A stretch of 41,779 nt of DNA from Hondaea fermentalgiana (lineage: Eukaryota; Sar; Bigyra; Thraustochytrida; Thraustochytriidae). The stretch covers positions 413,016-454,794 of the forward strand of contig NPFB01000009.1 in NCBI GenBank assembly GCA_014084085.1, given 5' to 3'. Shown piece after piece: positions 1 through 8,355 of the stretch. Within the stretch, counting starts at the first letter, position 1, and each line of letters opens with the position of its first letter. The position numbers and the translations under genes were made by a program. A model generated the notes under the pieces. The model was given only the letters and a program-made list of their open reading frames with translations, did not search any database and had not been told where the DNA came from.

Positions 1-723
1 CGCCTGCTCCGCCGCCGCCCGCGCGCTGCCGCCCGCCGTCCCTGCCGCCGCCGCGCGCGAGCACCACGCACGCCCGAGCGCAGCAAGCGCGTCTGCTGCG
101 CTCTGCTCCTGCTCTTCTGCTCTCCTGCTCTTCTATGGCTGCTCTTCTTTCTGCTCCTCCTCTGCTCTTCTGCGCTTCTTCTGCCACTGCGCTTTGTATA
201 AGTGCTCTTCTGCTCTTCTCCTGCTGGCTGCTCTTCTGCTCCTGTTTTCAATGCTCTTCTGCTCTTCTGCGACGTAGTGCACAAAGCGGGAACGAGGACG
301 GTGGATGTGAATGTGGCATGTGGATTGATTGGGTGGGCGCGCAGGCGCGTACTACGCGTCGTGCACACAGGCAGGACGCCAAGCTGGATTGCGAACGTGG
401 AAGGCCGGCGCTGCAGGAAGCAGCAGAGCGGCCGACGGGTGGGTGAAGCGTTTGGAGCGAGTTCGAAGATCATGGTTGGTGGAGCGTGGTTGAGAGCGTC
501 GTGATTCTGCTCGTTTGATTGGTTGGTTGCATGCAATGTCAGGAAAGACCGTCCGTCGGCCTTGTGCTCTTTGAGAATAATGGTGATGACGAGGTGGAGG
601 GAAATGAGGGAAAAAGAGGAAAAAGAGGGAGAATATAAATTCAACCAGCAAGTCGTTGGTCCAACACCGCTGCAACACAGGGGAGACGTCGGTGCGACCC
701 TACTTTTAGATAATAACAAAGTT
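1..723. other. Intergenic, low-complexity; no gene seen
   Basis: This stretch lies downstream of the minus-strand cyclase gene and probably includes its 3' UTR next to 724. Its left part is GC-rich and then full of CTGCTCTTCT-type repeats. Several short frames are open here on both strands. They are rich in Cys, Leu and Ser or in basic residues because of the repeat, show no recognisable domain, and overlap each other. I see no supportable gene. Confidence 0.6.
92..270. repeat. GCTCTTCT minisatellite-like tract
   Basis: The octamer GCTCTTCT and close variants (GCTCTCCT, GCTCCTCT, GCGCTTCT) recur about a dozen times with irregular spacing between roughly 92 and 270. The top strand is strongly pyrimidine-rich. 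It looks like a degenerate short tandem repeat. The open frames reading through it are a by-product. Confidence 0.7.
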
Positions 724-3700
724 CTAGGCAAAGAGCAAAAAGTGCTTGTCAGCAACACGGTAACCAGGCCAGTCCGAAGGCGCAACAAAATTGTACCGCT
801 CCATGAAACGCAGAATCTGCCCAGATGGGCCCTTTTCCTCTGCAGGAAACATTTTGCAAGCCGCCTCGAGCAGTGTCTTTGCCTCCCCCCAGTGACCTGC
901 CAGGTAAACGGCAGTGCCCTTGCGGCAAAGAGGCAAGAAATGACGCGGAAACTCCCATTGAAGAGCCCGAATATCCAGGTCAGTCCGGAACGCAGACTTT
1001 TGAATCTGCGCAATGTTGCGGGCATGATCAATAATTGGACTCGGCCCGATAAGCGAGATGCGTCGGTCCACGACAGCCTCTTCTTCTACCTCTTCCATGT
1101 CGCCCTTGAGACGAATGGCGTCCAGACGATTCTGTAACCGATCCAAGTTGCAATCAAAGGTGTACAACGCCACAGGGTTATTATTCCCCCACAGCAGGAC
1201 CTCATCGATTTTGCGCGAGCAGATCTTAGCGTCGTTGCCAAGAAGCTCGAAATAGTCGCCCGAGAACATTATTGTAGTTCCGTACTGTCGTGTCATCTCC
1301 TCGAGCTTGCTCGCGAGATTCACATGCGGTGAAAGGTACGAGGCATCAATTTTTTGGTTTGATCCAATCGCGCCTTCAATCGCCCAGCCAATGTGCAGAC
1401 CAAACCCAAGACGCACTTGAAAATTGGGCAACTGCTCCTGAATACGCGATCCAAGCGTTGATTCCGAGCTCGTGTAATTTTTGAGCTCCTGGTTCCGAAA
1501 CACCTCGACGACGATTTTGAGAAAGCTGATGAGAGCTTTCTCCGCAATTTGCGTCCAGCTCTCGTTTTCACTTGGGTTGCGCTTCCAGACAACGAGAAAA
1601 GAATCACCCATATTCCGATTGGCATTTCCCGAGTGCGAGGACACCTGCGTATGAACGATGTTGGCAATCTCGTTTACATAGAGCATGATCTCCTCGCCGA
1701 GAACCTCCGTGGTCATCATAAAGTTGCGAATGCTGCAAAAGCCAAAAACAGCACGGACCTTGCGCCCAGGCACCATCGGATCTAATTCGCCCGAGGTGTT
1801 CATGTTGGACGCAATAATCTCAGCGCCAGCTTCGCCGAAACCAACTTGCAAAAGACCTCCAATCTTCTTGATGGAGTTCTCCAAAAGTTTTGTTTCGTAC
1901 GTTTCCTCCGTCGATGACCGCTTTTTCTTTTCCTTCGCTTCCTTTCGTTTCTGATACGCTTCGCGTCCGGCCGAGAGAAGACCTGTCGGGTCGTTTACGT
2001 CCTCACTATCAGAGTCGTCATCGTTTTCAAAGGTTGTCAGCGGATTTGCTGCGAGCTCCTCGACAATGCGCACCATCTTTTCGATCGGTGCGATCACGAG
2101 CTTGTGTGCGTCATACGTGAACACCATGGTCGCCACGCCAAAGATGAAGATGATGAAGATTGTCTGGCAGATGCTGCGCCACGCACTTTCTCGCTCAAAG
2201 TCGCTGTTGTCAAAGTACCCTTCTGTCACCTCGAAGGCATGCGCCTCATTCGCAGGCTCGCTAATGTCTAGCGAACAATACACGTACTCACTATAGGATG
2301 GGCTTTCGCCTGACAAGCTGTTATATGTTGTGCAATAGCCAGCTCCAACTTGAAGTTCAGCAGTGCGCAAATGGTCGTCGGCATTCTCCTCGCCGTGAAA
2401 AATATCATATTCTGAGGTGTTTTGGGCGTTCACTCTGCGCAGATACATCAGCGTCGGAGATCCATGGGCAAAGTTATCCACAGTCGTATTGAATGCTGCC
2501 TGATCATGCCTCACGATCACATGCTGTACCCACGCCATGTGCAACATACCGAGGGAAGCATCAAAGCTGTTGTCAACCTCGTCAAGCGAAATGAGCGGGA
2601 GTGTGAACAGGATGACGAGCACCACGATAATAACCCGCCTTGTCGTCAGGTCTGCAAGTTTTGCGCCAACCTTGCTTTGCTGCTGTCCTCGACCGGTCGG
2701 CACAGGTCGCGAAAGGTTCGATGGTCGCTTTCGCGTCTGAATTCTTTTGCGGATAAGGTATTTCGCAACGTAGCGGCTGCTGGTTGCCGTCGTCGACTTA
2801 CCCTGCAGCTTTCGGACAGCCCGCTCACGCCGCATGGAGATGTATTCGAAAAGCTTGAACACACGCAAAAGACGCACGAGACGCAAGATACGAAGCATGC
2901 GCGCCGCGCGTGCGCCTGCTCGCGACGCGCGTCCTGCTCGCGTCACGGTAAGGTCGTCCGCATCAGCTCCAAAGTTTTCCACACTGGCCACCACAGCATC
3001 CCAAATGAGAGGAATATCCGGGATCAGAGAGACCGTCGCCAAAACGTCGAGCCAGAAAAAGAAGCCGTACTTGAACCCCGGCTGTACAACGCATTTTGAC
3101 GAGATCTCTGCTGAGAAGACAAGCAATGTGAGCAGCGTCAAATGCCCAAAGGCAGTATCTGCGCTTTTGGGAAATGCCGCCAGCTTGAGGTCATCACCAA
3201 AGAGAGCAAAGACTGTCAAAAAAGCAATGATTGTCGTCACCACTTGGTTATCCAGTGCATTGCGCAATAAATGGTGCGACCGAGGCAGCTGCTCAGCCTC
3301 TTCTGCCAACTTCTGATCGGTTTCGCTCTTTTTCAAAAAGGATTTGGGAAGCACGGTCACTGGATTCGGATGCACACTCGCCGATTCTGTCCTTGCGCCG
3401 TTTCTGCGTCCATCGTCGTGTCCCGAATCGCGTCGCTTGGCTTCGCTGCCATCCTGAAGGGCAAGATCATTGCGCGCATACTTGGTGACATTCTTGGTCC
3501 TCTCCATGAAGCCAATCGTGGACGCCAGTGAGGACTGAATTCGATGCTCTCTGGATTCTCCCGCTGCGATGAGGGAGAGAAAGAGATCTGTAGCTCCTGT
3601 TGCATTCATGGCTTTACCCTGCTGCGCGAGAAAATCCTGCGATTGGGCTCGTATTGGCAATGAGACCACGCTGCTCGCGCGAACAACTGCGTCCTCGGAG

Positions 3701-5058
3701 AGCCCTGTGTCGGTGCGCTGATACTGTTGCTGCTGCTGCTGCTGCTGCTGTATTGTGGGAAGAGAAACAGGATCGAATCTTGGGTTGCCAAAGGAATTGT
3801 CGAACGCCGAGGTGCGTTTCATGACCATGTTCCGAAGATGCTCAAAGGCGCTTTTGCCGGCGTCGTTGGCCTCAATCGTCGACAACAGATGCGAAGACCA
3901 GTCTGTGCGATTCAATATGAGGTGCGCCACCGGTTCTTGCAACGTTGGGCACTGGTGCACGAGCGGAATCCAAAGAGGCGCGACGACAAAGTCTGCCAGG
4001 TTCAACCCAAGCAGATTTTGCACCAAAACAGAATTCCTTTGTCCAATCCCAGCATATGTCTTTGATGTCCGCGCTTCGTTTGCAATCTGCTCAGCTGCAA
4101 TGTGCGCTGGTCTGCACACCGAACTGTGGAGTGTCGCGCGAAAGGCTCCCTGCACGAGAATTCGCTGGCGAAGGACCACATCTGTGAACACGCGCGCGGA
4201 GGGACCTGCAGAGAACGATTCTCCGCTTGGTCGATCAGCGGCCTGTGCGACCTGTGCGTCCATTTGAAGCACACGGAGAAGGTCAAGATTGCGAGAAATT
4301 TGCCAGTGAGTCGTGGGGTCGGCAGCCGCTGCGCACCAGAGTAAAGTCTCCCGAATTTCGGACTGCGCGGTCTCATCGAGGTCCTCCATCCAGTTTGCAC
4401 TCGACGCTAAAAAGTCGAGAGCCTCTTTGTGAGCCTCTGCGCGTTTAGATCGGACAACCAGGGTTGCTAACATCATGCTCAACGCCCGAGTTTCGCTGAT
4501 GAATACTGCGCCGGGGTGCTGCCCGTAAACAACGAGGTTGCAAAGAACGCAGGCCATGGCGTGAAGCATTCGCAAGCAATTATCATTTCCCTCGAGCTTG
4601 TCGAGGGCACTGGCGAGCGCCTTCTTGTCGAGACCTTCAATATGCGAAGGGAAGTCAAGTTTTTCAAGAATATCCCGCTCCACGCTAGTTTCGGTCTTGT
4701 CGCGCTGCCGGGCAACGTTTTCTTTCCAGGAGAACGTCTTTCGCATTCGCATGATGCGTTCGACTGCATTGAATGCCTTTCCGTTGTCGAGATTCTGGCT
4801 CGATGGTCGTGTACAAGCATCCCCGAAATGCTCTTCGAGCCAACCCGATGTCAAGGCGTCAACATCAACATCACCGAGTGCTTTTTCGGACCAAAAATCG
4901 CGGATAGCGTATTGCAAAATCAGCTCTTGCTGCTCGACAGCGAGTTCGGTGAGGCGTTGCACCTCCGAGGAGCTGCCTTCCCCGCCTTCTCCGTATTGTG
5001 AGTCGCAGCTCCCTCTCCGTAGAGGAAAAATGCGTCGTGTGGTGACACGTTTTATCAT
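724..5058 (-). CDS. Voltage-sensor-like / extracellular-loop / class III nucleotide cyclase fusion protein
   Basis: Predicted 1,444-residue membrane protein. The frame stays open upstream to 5199 but only from a TTG, so the ATG at 5058 is chosen. Residues 1-590 are mostly helical and unassigned, with a Gln run near 437-446. Residues about 600-740 form a four-helix voltage-sensor-like unit whose S4 (about 717-738) contains RMLRILRLVRLLRVFKLF. A helix at about 804-824, an extracellular loop of about 135 residues and a helix at about 959-986 follow, without any TVGYG pore signature. A juxtamembrane PIEKMVRIVEELAANPL stretch precedes the class III cyclase domain (about 1098-1300), and the C-terminus is TPR-like. 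Such domains make cAMP or cGMP. Here the usual first metal-binding Asp is Ser1109 (FCSIRNF), Asp1152 is kept (NMGDSF), Asn1247 is kept, and the transition-state Arg is Lys1251 (VNLASKLEE). Activity and substrate are therefore uncertain. Channel-cyclase fusions are known in ciliates and apicomplexans. Confidence 0.85.
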   Translation of the reverse strand: MIKRVTTRRIFPLRRGSCDSQYGEGGEGSSSEVQRLTELAVEQQELILQYAIRDFWSEKALGDVDVDALTSGWLEEHFGDACTRPSSQNLDNGKAFNAVERIMRMRKTFSWKENVARQRDKTETSVERDILEKLDFPSHIEGLDKKALASALDKLEGNDNCLRMLHAMACVLCNLVVYGQHPGAVFISETRALSMMLATLVVRSKRAEAHKEALDFLASSANWMEDLDETAQSEIRETLLWCAAAADPTTHWQISRNLDLLRVLQMDAQVAQAADRPSGESFSAGPSARVFTDVVLRQRILVQGAFRATLHSSVCRPAHIAAEQIANEARTSKTYAGIGQRNSVLVQNLLGLNLADFVVAPLWIPLVHQCPTLQEPVAHLILNRTDWSSHLLSTIEANDAGKSAFEHLRNMVMKRTSAFDNSFGNPRFDPVSLPTIQQQQQQQQQYQRTDTGLSEDAVVRASSVVSLPIRAQSQDFLAQQGKAMNATGATDLFLSLIAAGESREHRIQSSLASTIGFMERTKNVTKYARNDLALQDGSEAKRRDSGHDDGRRNGARTESASVHPNPVTVLPKSFLKKSETDQKLAEEAEQLPRSHHLLRNALDNQVVTTIIAFLTVFALFGDDLKLAAFPKSADTAFGHLTLLTLLVFSAEISSKCVVQPGFKYGFFFWLDVLATVSLIPDIPLIWDAVVASVENFGADADDLTVTRAGRASRAGARAARMLRILRLVRLLRVFKLFEYISMRRERAVRKLQGKSTTATSSRYVAKYLIRKRIQTRKRPSNLSRPVPTGRGQQQSKVGAKLADLTTRRVIIVVLVILFTLPLISLDEVDNSFDASLGMLHMAWVQHVIVRHDQAAFNTTVDNFAHGSPTLMYLRRVNAQNTSEYDIFHGEENADDHLRTAELQVGAGYCTTYNSLSGESPSYSEYVYCSLDISEPANEAHAFEVTEGYFDNSDFERESAWRSICQTIFIIFIFGVATMVFTYDAHKLVIAPIEKMVRIVEELAANPLTTFENDDDSDSEDVNDPTGLLSAGREAYQKRKEAKEKKKRSSTEETYETKLLENSIKKIGGLLQVGFGEAGAEIIASNMNTSGELDPMVPGRKVRAVFGFCSIRNFMMTTEVLGEEIMLYVNEIANIVHTQVSSHSGNANRNMGDSFLVVWKRNPSENESWTQIAEKALISFLKIVVEVFRNQELKNYTSSESTLGSRIQEQLPNFQVRLGFGLHIGWAIEGAIGSNQKIDASYLSPHVNLASKLEEMTRQYGTTIMFSGDYFELLGNDAKICSRKIDEVLLWGNNNPVALYTFDCNLDRLQNRLDAIRLKGDMEEVEEEAVVDRRISLIGPSPIIDHARNIAQIQKSAFRTDLDIRALQWEFPRHFLPLCRKGTAVYLAGHWGEAKTLLEAACKMFPAEEKGPSGQILRFMERYNFVAPSDWPGYRVADKHFLLFA

Positions 5059-5095
5059 GATGGGCGAATAGCGGGTTGGTTGGATGGTATGTGAA

Positions 5096-5123
5096 AAGCA
5101 AAGCAAAGCAAAGCAAAGCAAAT
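5096..5123. repeat. (AAAGC)n pentanucleotide repeat in cyclase leader
   Basis: About five copies of AAGCA/AAAGC in a row, 40-65 bases upstream of the cyclase ATG. It would read as (GCTTT)n in that gene's 5' leader. A related AAAAGC repeat lies in the GAPDH leader. Confidence 0.8.
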
Positions 5124-5144
5124 CAGAGCAACACCTTGTCCGGA

Positions 5145-5245
5145 GAGCTCGAGGCTTGGTTGCAAACGAGCTCGATCCTTGGTCGCAAAATAATCTCAAG
5201 CTTTGATCACACGCGAGCTCGAGGGTCGATCACAAACGCGACGCG
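5145..5245. repeat. Tandem ~23-bp units with GAGCTCGA core upstream of cyclase gene
   Basis: GAGCTCGA occurs at 5145, 5168 and 5215, with a degenerate unit (CTCAAGCTTTGATCACACGC) near 5194, giving a period of about 23-24 bases. Units share the layout GAGCTCGA, then TTGGT or GATCA, then CAAA. The position in the upstream region of the minus-strand cyclase gene makes it a candidate promoter element array. That role is inferred. Confidence 0.6.
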
Positions 5246-6457
5246 CTTCGTCTTTGCGTCACCGTCCAAACGTCTGCAACGAAGTCGAATGCTGAAGCCG
5301 ATCTTCAGAGTTTCGCGCGAGATTGTTTTTTGTAGTCTTGACCGCGTGTTCGCGACACGGCGCTAATGCCGATTACTTTGGTCGCGGAGGCAAGAAGACA
5401 GGCAGACAGGCGGCAAAACGTCGCAAGCACGTGCTTGGCCTGGTCAGCCCCTCCGCGCGCGACCCCACCCTGCCGGCTGGGCAGCCTCGCGCCACCCTGG
5501 GTGGTCGTGGTCGTGCCACGGCGTGCCTGTCGAAACCTAGAGCTTTGCCCAAGCAAGAGATAAGGCCTCTCACCCATCTAAAGCGGCAAACTTCTGCTCG
5601 ATGTCTGTGCCCTCTCTATTGATGGTGGTCATCGCCCGCCCTTGCTCAGTGTGCCGCTGGTCAGCCAGCGCGGCTGGCTGACAGAATCCGTAACGTATCC
5701 CTGGTCGTGAAGGTGGTGTGCGAAACGCACTGCAGCCTAAGGGAGACAAGATACTCTTGACGGACGACTCGGAGTCACGGTGCAGTAAGGGCCAAATTGG
5801 CACCCACCCTCCTCTCGCCCGCGCTCACTGTCAATGCAGAAAGTCGAAGCTGCCGCAGCTTTGAGCGTCCGGATTGTTGCAGGCACTAGCGCTTTCAGCT
5901 CCGAGTCAGCATCCCTATCAGCCGCCGTGTCTCGCCAGAGTGCCAGAGCTTGAGCCAGACTCCTGACTCAGGGCCACGGCCCTAGACCGCGACTCCGCAG
6001 CGACTCGGACTCGGACTTGCGACATTTCAACGGACAAACCGAGGTCACCTCAAGAGAAGGAGGCTAATACGAGGGCGGAACAAAATGTGCAAGGTCTGAT
6101 GTATTGTTCCCAACTGTCATGTCTAGGTAGTGCCCATGCACGGGGGCGATGACGAAAAGGTTTCGACTCCACGGTGGCATACTGTACAATTCCGTTCGCT
6201 GAGAACGCGGACGGTCCTCGCGAAACTCGCAATGGATGGTGTGTACTACGGCGCGGGAACATCTTCCCCTCGTGGTGACGGAAATATGGAACCAAGGCCC
6301 TTCCGGACAAGTTGAAGAAGCGGCTAGGTCCAGGGACTATCTAGCCTAGGCCTAGCTGACCGACCATTGGCGTGCGCGCTGGCGCGCGCGCTCGCAATCG
6401 TTCGTCGCCTGCTGAGACTTGGACGAGCTGACTGCCACAGTCTCAAAATTGCGAACC
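5246..6457. other. Intergenic region between divergent cyclase and FAM227-like genes
   Basis: This holds the divergent promoters of the minus-strand cyclase gene and the plus-strand FAM227-like gene. Open frames of 60-100 codons occur on both strands but have no recognisable domain. A perfect 10-bp inverted repeat lies at 5660-5682. CG-alternating sequence lies near 6371-6393, just upstream of the FAM227-like start. No tRNA or other RNA gene could be folded convincingly by eye. Confidence 0.5.
5660..5682. repeat. Perfect 10-bp inverted repeat with 3-nt loop
   Basis: GTCAGCCAGC, then GCG, then GCTGGCTGAC: the arms are exactly complementary over 10 bases. It could be a cruciform, an RNA hairpin or a dyad protein-binding site. 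There is no T-run after it and no obvious transcript. Confidence 0.75.
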
Positions 6458-7996
6458 ATGGCAGAGCCAGCCCCTGCCGCGTTCGTCACAGAGGTCGAGC
6501 ACTACGACAACGAGCACGAGACGCAGCACGACAAGAATGTGTTTGGCTCGAGCGAATCCAAGCGAGGTGAAGATGAGAATGCCTCTGCTGCACACTTTGG
6601 AAACTCGTCCACGGGCTCCGCGAATGGAGCTGAGAAGAGCAGAAAGCACCACTCCATGCACCATCACGGCAAGCAGGCCCGTCTCGATGATGAGCGGCTT
6701 GAATGGATGTTGGTGGAGAACTTTGAGTGTCCCGAGCTACCAGCCAAGGCAGGTTTGAGCAGCATTATTGGGCCAGTGACGGACAGCTACAAGTTCACTT
6801 CCCTGAAAGCTAAATCGAACTGGCGAAAGCACTTTGGCAAGCCTGTGCCCAGGCGATTTACACAGGTTGCTTTTTGGTGGGCATTTCTGGACTTTGCAGT
6901 CTTGCAGCTGCAAAGCACCAAATTTCTCGAGTTCTTCGATCGCGAAGCTGTTCTTCGCGCTAGGTCCCGGTTGTTCGACGAACTCGCAACCCTTTATTTC
7001 TCGTTGCGAGTGGGCATGCACCCCAAGGCGCGCGACGGATTTCTCAAGTATTTCGATGACGCCGTTGCGCAGGCCATTTATATGATTTTTTGCGCAGCTT
7101 ACCCGGGGTCAAAGGGGCACTTTGATGCCACCTTTAAAATCTATCTGTCGCACAAGGTCGGAGAGTGGATCCACGGGTGCGCCGCCTTGCAAAAGCCGGA
7201 CATATCCCACTGGGGTGCCGAGGGATCGAATAGTATCCGCCGCGCATCGATGCGACGACTCATGTTTAGCAACGATGCCGGTGCTGACGCTGATGACCCG
7301 CTTGCTCTTGTGGCGAGCGGCGGCGCTAGCGCCATCGACGCGGGTCATTTGGCGCTTGTGCAATTTGAGCAGAAGCTAGAGGACGCGGGTCCAGCTGCGC
7401 AGAGTTTTGTCAATGTCGAAACGTCAACGGTTCATCATCCTATGGAGTTTGCACATAGTCCTCTCATCGACCGCTTCCTGGAGATGAATGGCAGCGGCGG
7501 AGACATTGCGGACCGCAAGTTGACCTTTCGCATGACACAGAGTCGCCGTGTATACCGTTTACGACCTCCATCGGAGCTCTGCGAGGCTGCTTCGCAGTTT
7601 GCTTCACCATCAAGCTTGCTTTCGAACGGAAGCGCCAATGAGAGCGATGCTGTTGGAATGACGCGCGGCAGACGCCCTGGCCGTGGTGATGGATTCGGAC
7701 TCGAGAATAGTATCGAGACGAAAGAGTCCAAACAAGACGACGAAGAAGTGCTTGCTGCGCAGATGGCGCGCGAAACCTACCGCGACGTGCTGCGAAAGAC
7801 GGAAGAGAAACGTCACTCGCTCATTTCAAAGCACAAAAATCAACAGCGCAAACTTGCTGGCGAGCTCCAACAGGTCAAGGCGCAGGCAAGGGCACAGCAA
7901 AAGGAGCTTGACAATAGCAAGCGACTTGCCATCAAGAATGATATACACCAGCTGTCCAACTATCTTGTATCCATGTGGAAAATACAAGATGAGTAA
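6458..7996 (+). CDS. FAM227-like protein (FWWh domain)
   Basis: Predicted 512-residue soluble protein. The frame is open from a TTG at 6419, but the ATG at 6458 has a strong context (accATGG) and is preferred. Residues 80-240 resemble the FWWh domain of FAM227A/B. The invariant FWW is at 139-141, followed by a helix with LFDELATLYFSL and a segment FDDAVAQAIYMIFCAAYPGS typical of the family's second block. A disordered, His/Ser-rich N-terminus precedes it. A long charged helix, probably a coiled coil, covers about 430-495. FAM227 proteins are poorly characterised and mostly found in ciliated lineages, so a flagellar role is inference. It converges with the TBC gene downstream, with 359 bases between. 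Confidence 0.75.
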   Translation: MAEPAPAAFVTEVEHYDNEHETQHDKNVFGSSESKRGEDENASAAHFGNSSTGSANGAEKSRKHHSMHHHGKQARLDDERLEWMLVENFECPELPAKAGLSSIIGPVTDSYKFTSLKAKSNWRKHFGKPVPRRFTQVAFWWAFLDFAVLQLQSTKFLEFFDREAVLRARSRLFDELATLYFSLRVGMHPKARDGFLKYFDDAVAQAIYMIFCAAYPGSKGHFDATFKIYLSHKVGEWIHGCAALQKPDISHWGAEGSNSIRRASMRRLMFSNDAGADADDPLALVASGGASAIDAGHLALVQFEQKLEDAGPAAQSFVNVETSTVHHPMEFAHSPLIDRFLEMNGSGGDIADRKLTFRMTQSRRVYRLRPPSELCEAASQFASPSSLLSNGSANESDAVGMTRGRRPGRGDGFGLENSIETKESKQDDEEVLAAQMARETYRDVLRKTEEKRHSLISKHKNQQRKLAGELQQVKAQARAQQKELDNSKRLAIKNDIHQLSNYLVSMWKIQDE

Positions 7997-8355
7997 CGTG
8001 TGGACTATCCTTCTCCCAAAAAATTAAGTTTTGCTCTTCATGTCGCCAGAAAAAGCGACCCCGTGCGCTCTTGCTCTTGTTCTTGCTTCGAAAGAAAGCA
8101 ACATGGTCCGTATGATATCGCTTTTGCCATTACATCTTTCAGTTCGCTGTGCAAGTTGGTGCCACTTTGACAGTTGAAATCACGATCCTAATTATAGCCT
8201 TGCAACACACGGACGCGTGGGGCAATAACACATACCAACAACGGATTAAGACGTGTACAATATACAAAACGAGCAAATTGTTGACTGCCACAATAGATAC
8301 GTAACATCATCTCGAGATTCTGTGGCGTGCCAAGATTCGAAAAAGAAAGTCTTGC
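7997..8355. other. Convergent 3' intergenic region
   Basis: Shared 3' flanks of the FAM227-like gene (plus) and the TBC gene (minus). The DNA is more AT-rich than the surrounding coding sequence. No open frame with recognisable content and no RNA gene were seen. Confidence 0.6.

Noticed and set aside
2600..3260. Reading the cyclase's membrane part as a full K+ channel
   Set aside because: An S4-like helix is present, but there is no TxGYG filter between the last two helices. A long extracellular loop occupies that position.
5059..5199. 47-residue N-terminal extension of the cyclase
   Set aside because: It begins at TTG and reads through the AAAGC repeat as Cys/Leu/Phe-rich sequence, so the ATG at 5058 is preferred.
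6130..6200. B-box-like GGTTTCGACTCC suggesting a tRNA
   Set aside because: The flanking bases do not form T, anticodon or acceptor stems, so no cloverleaf is possible.
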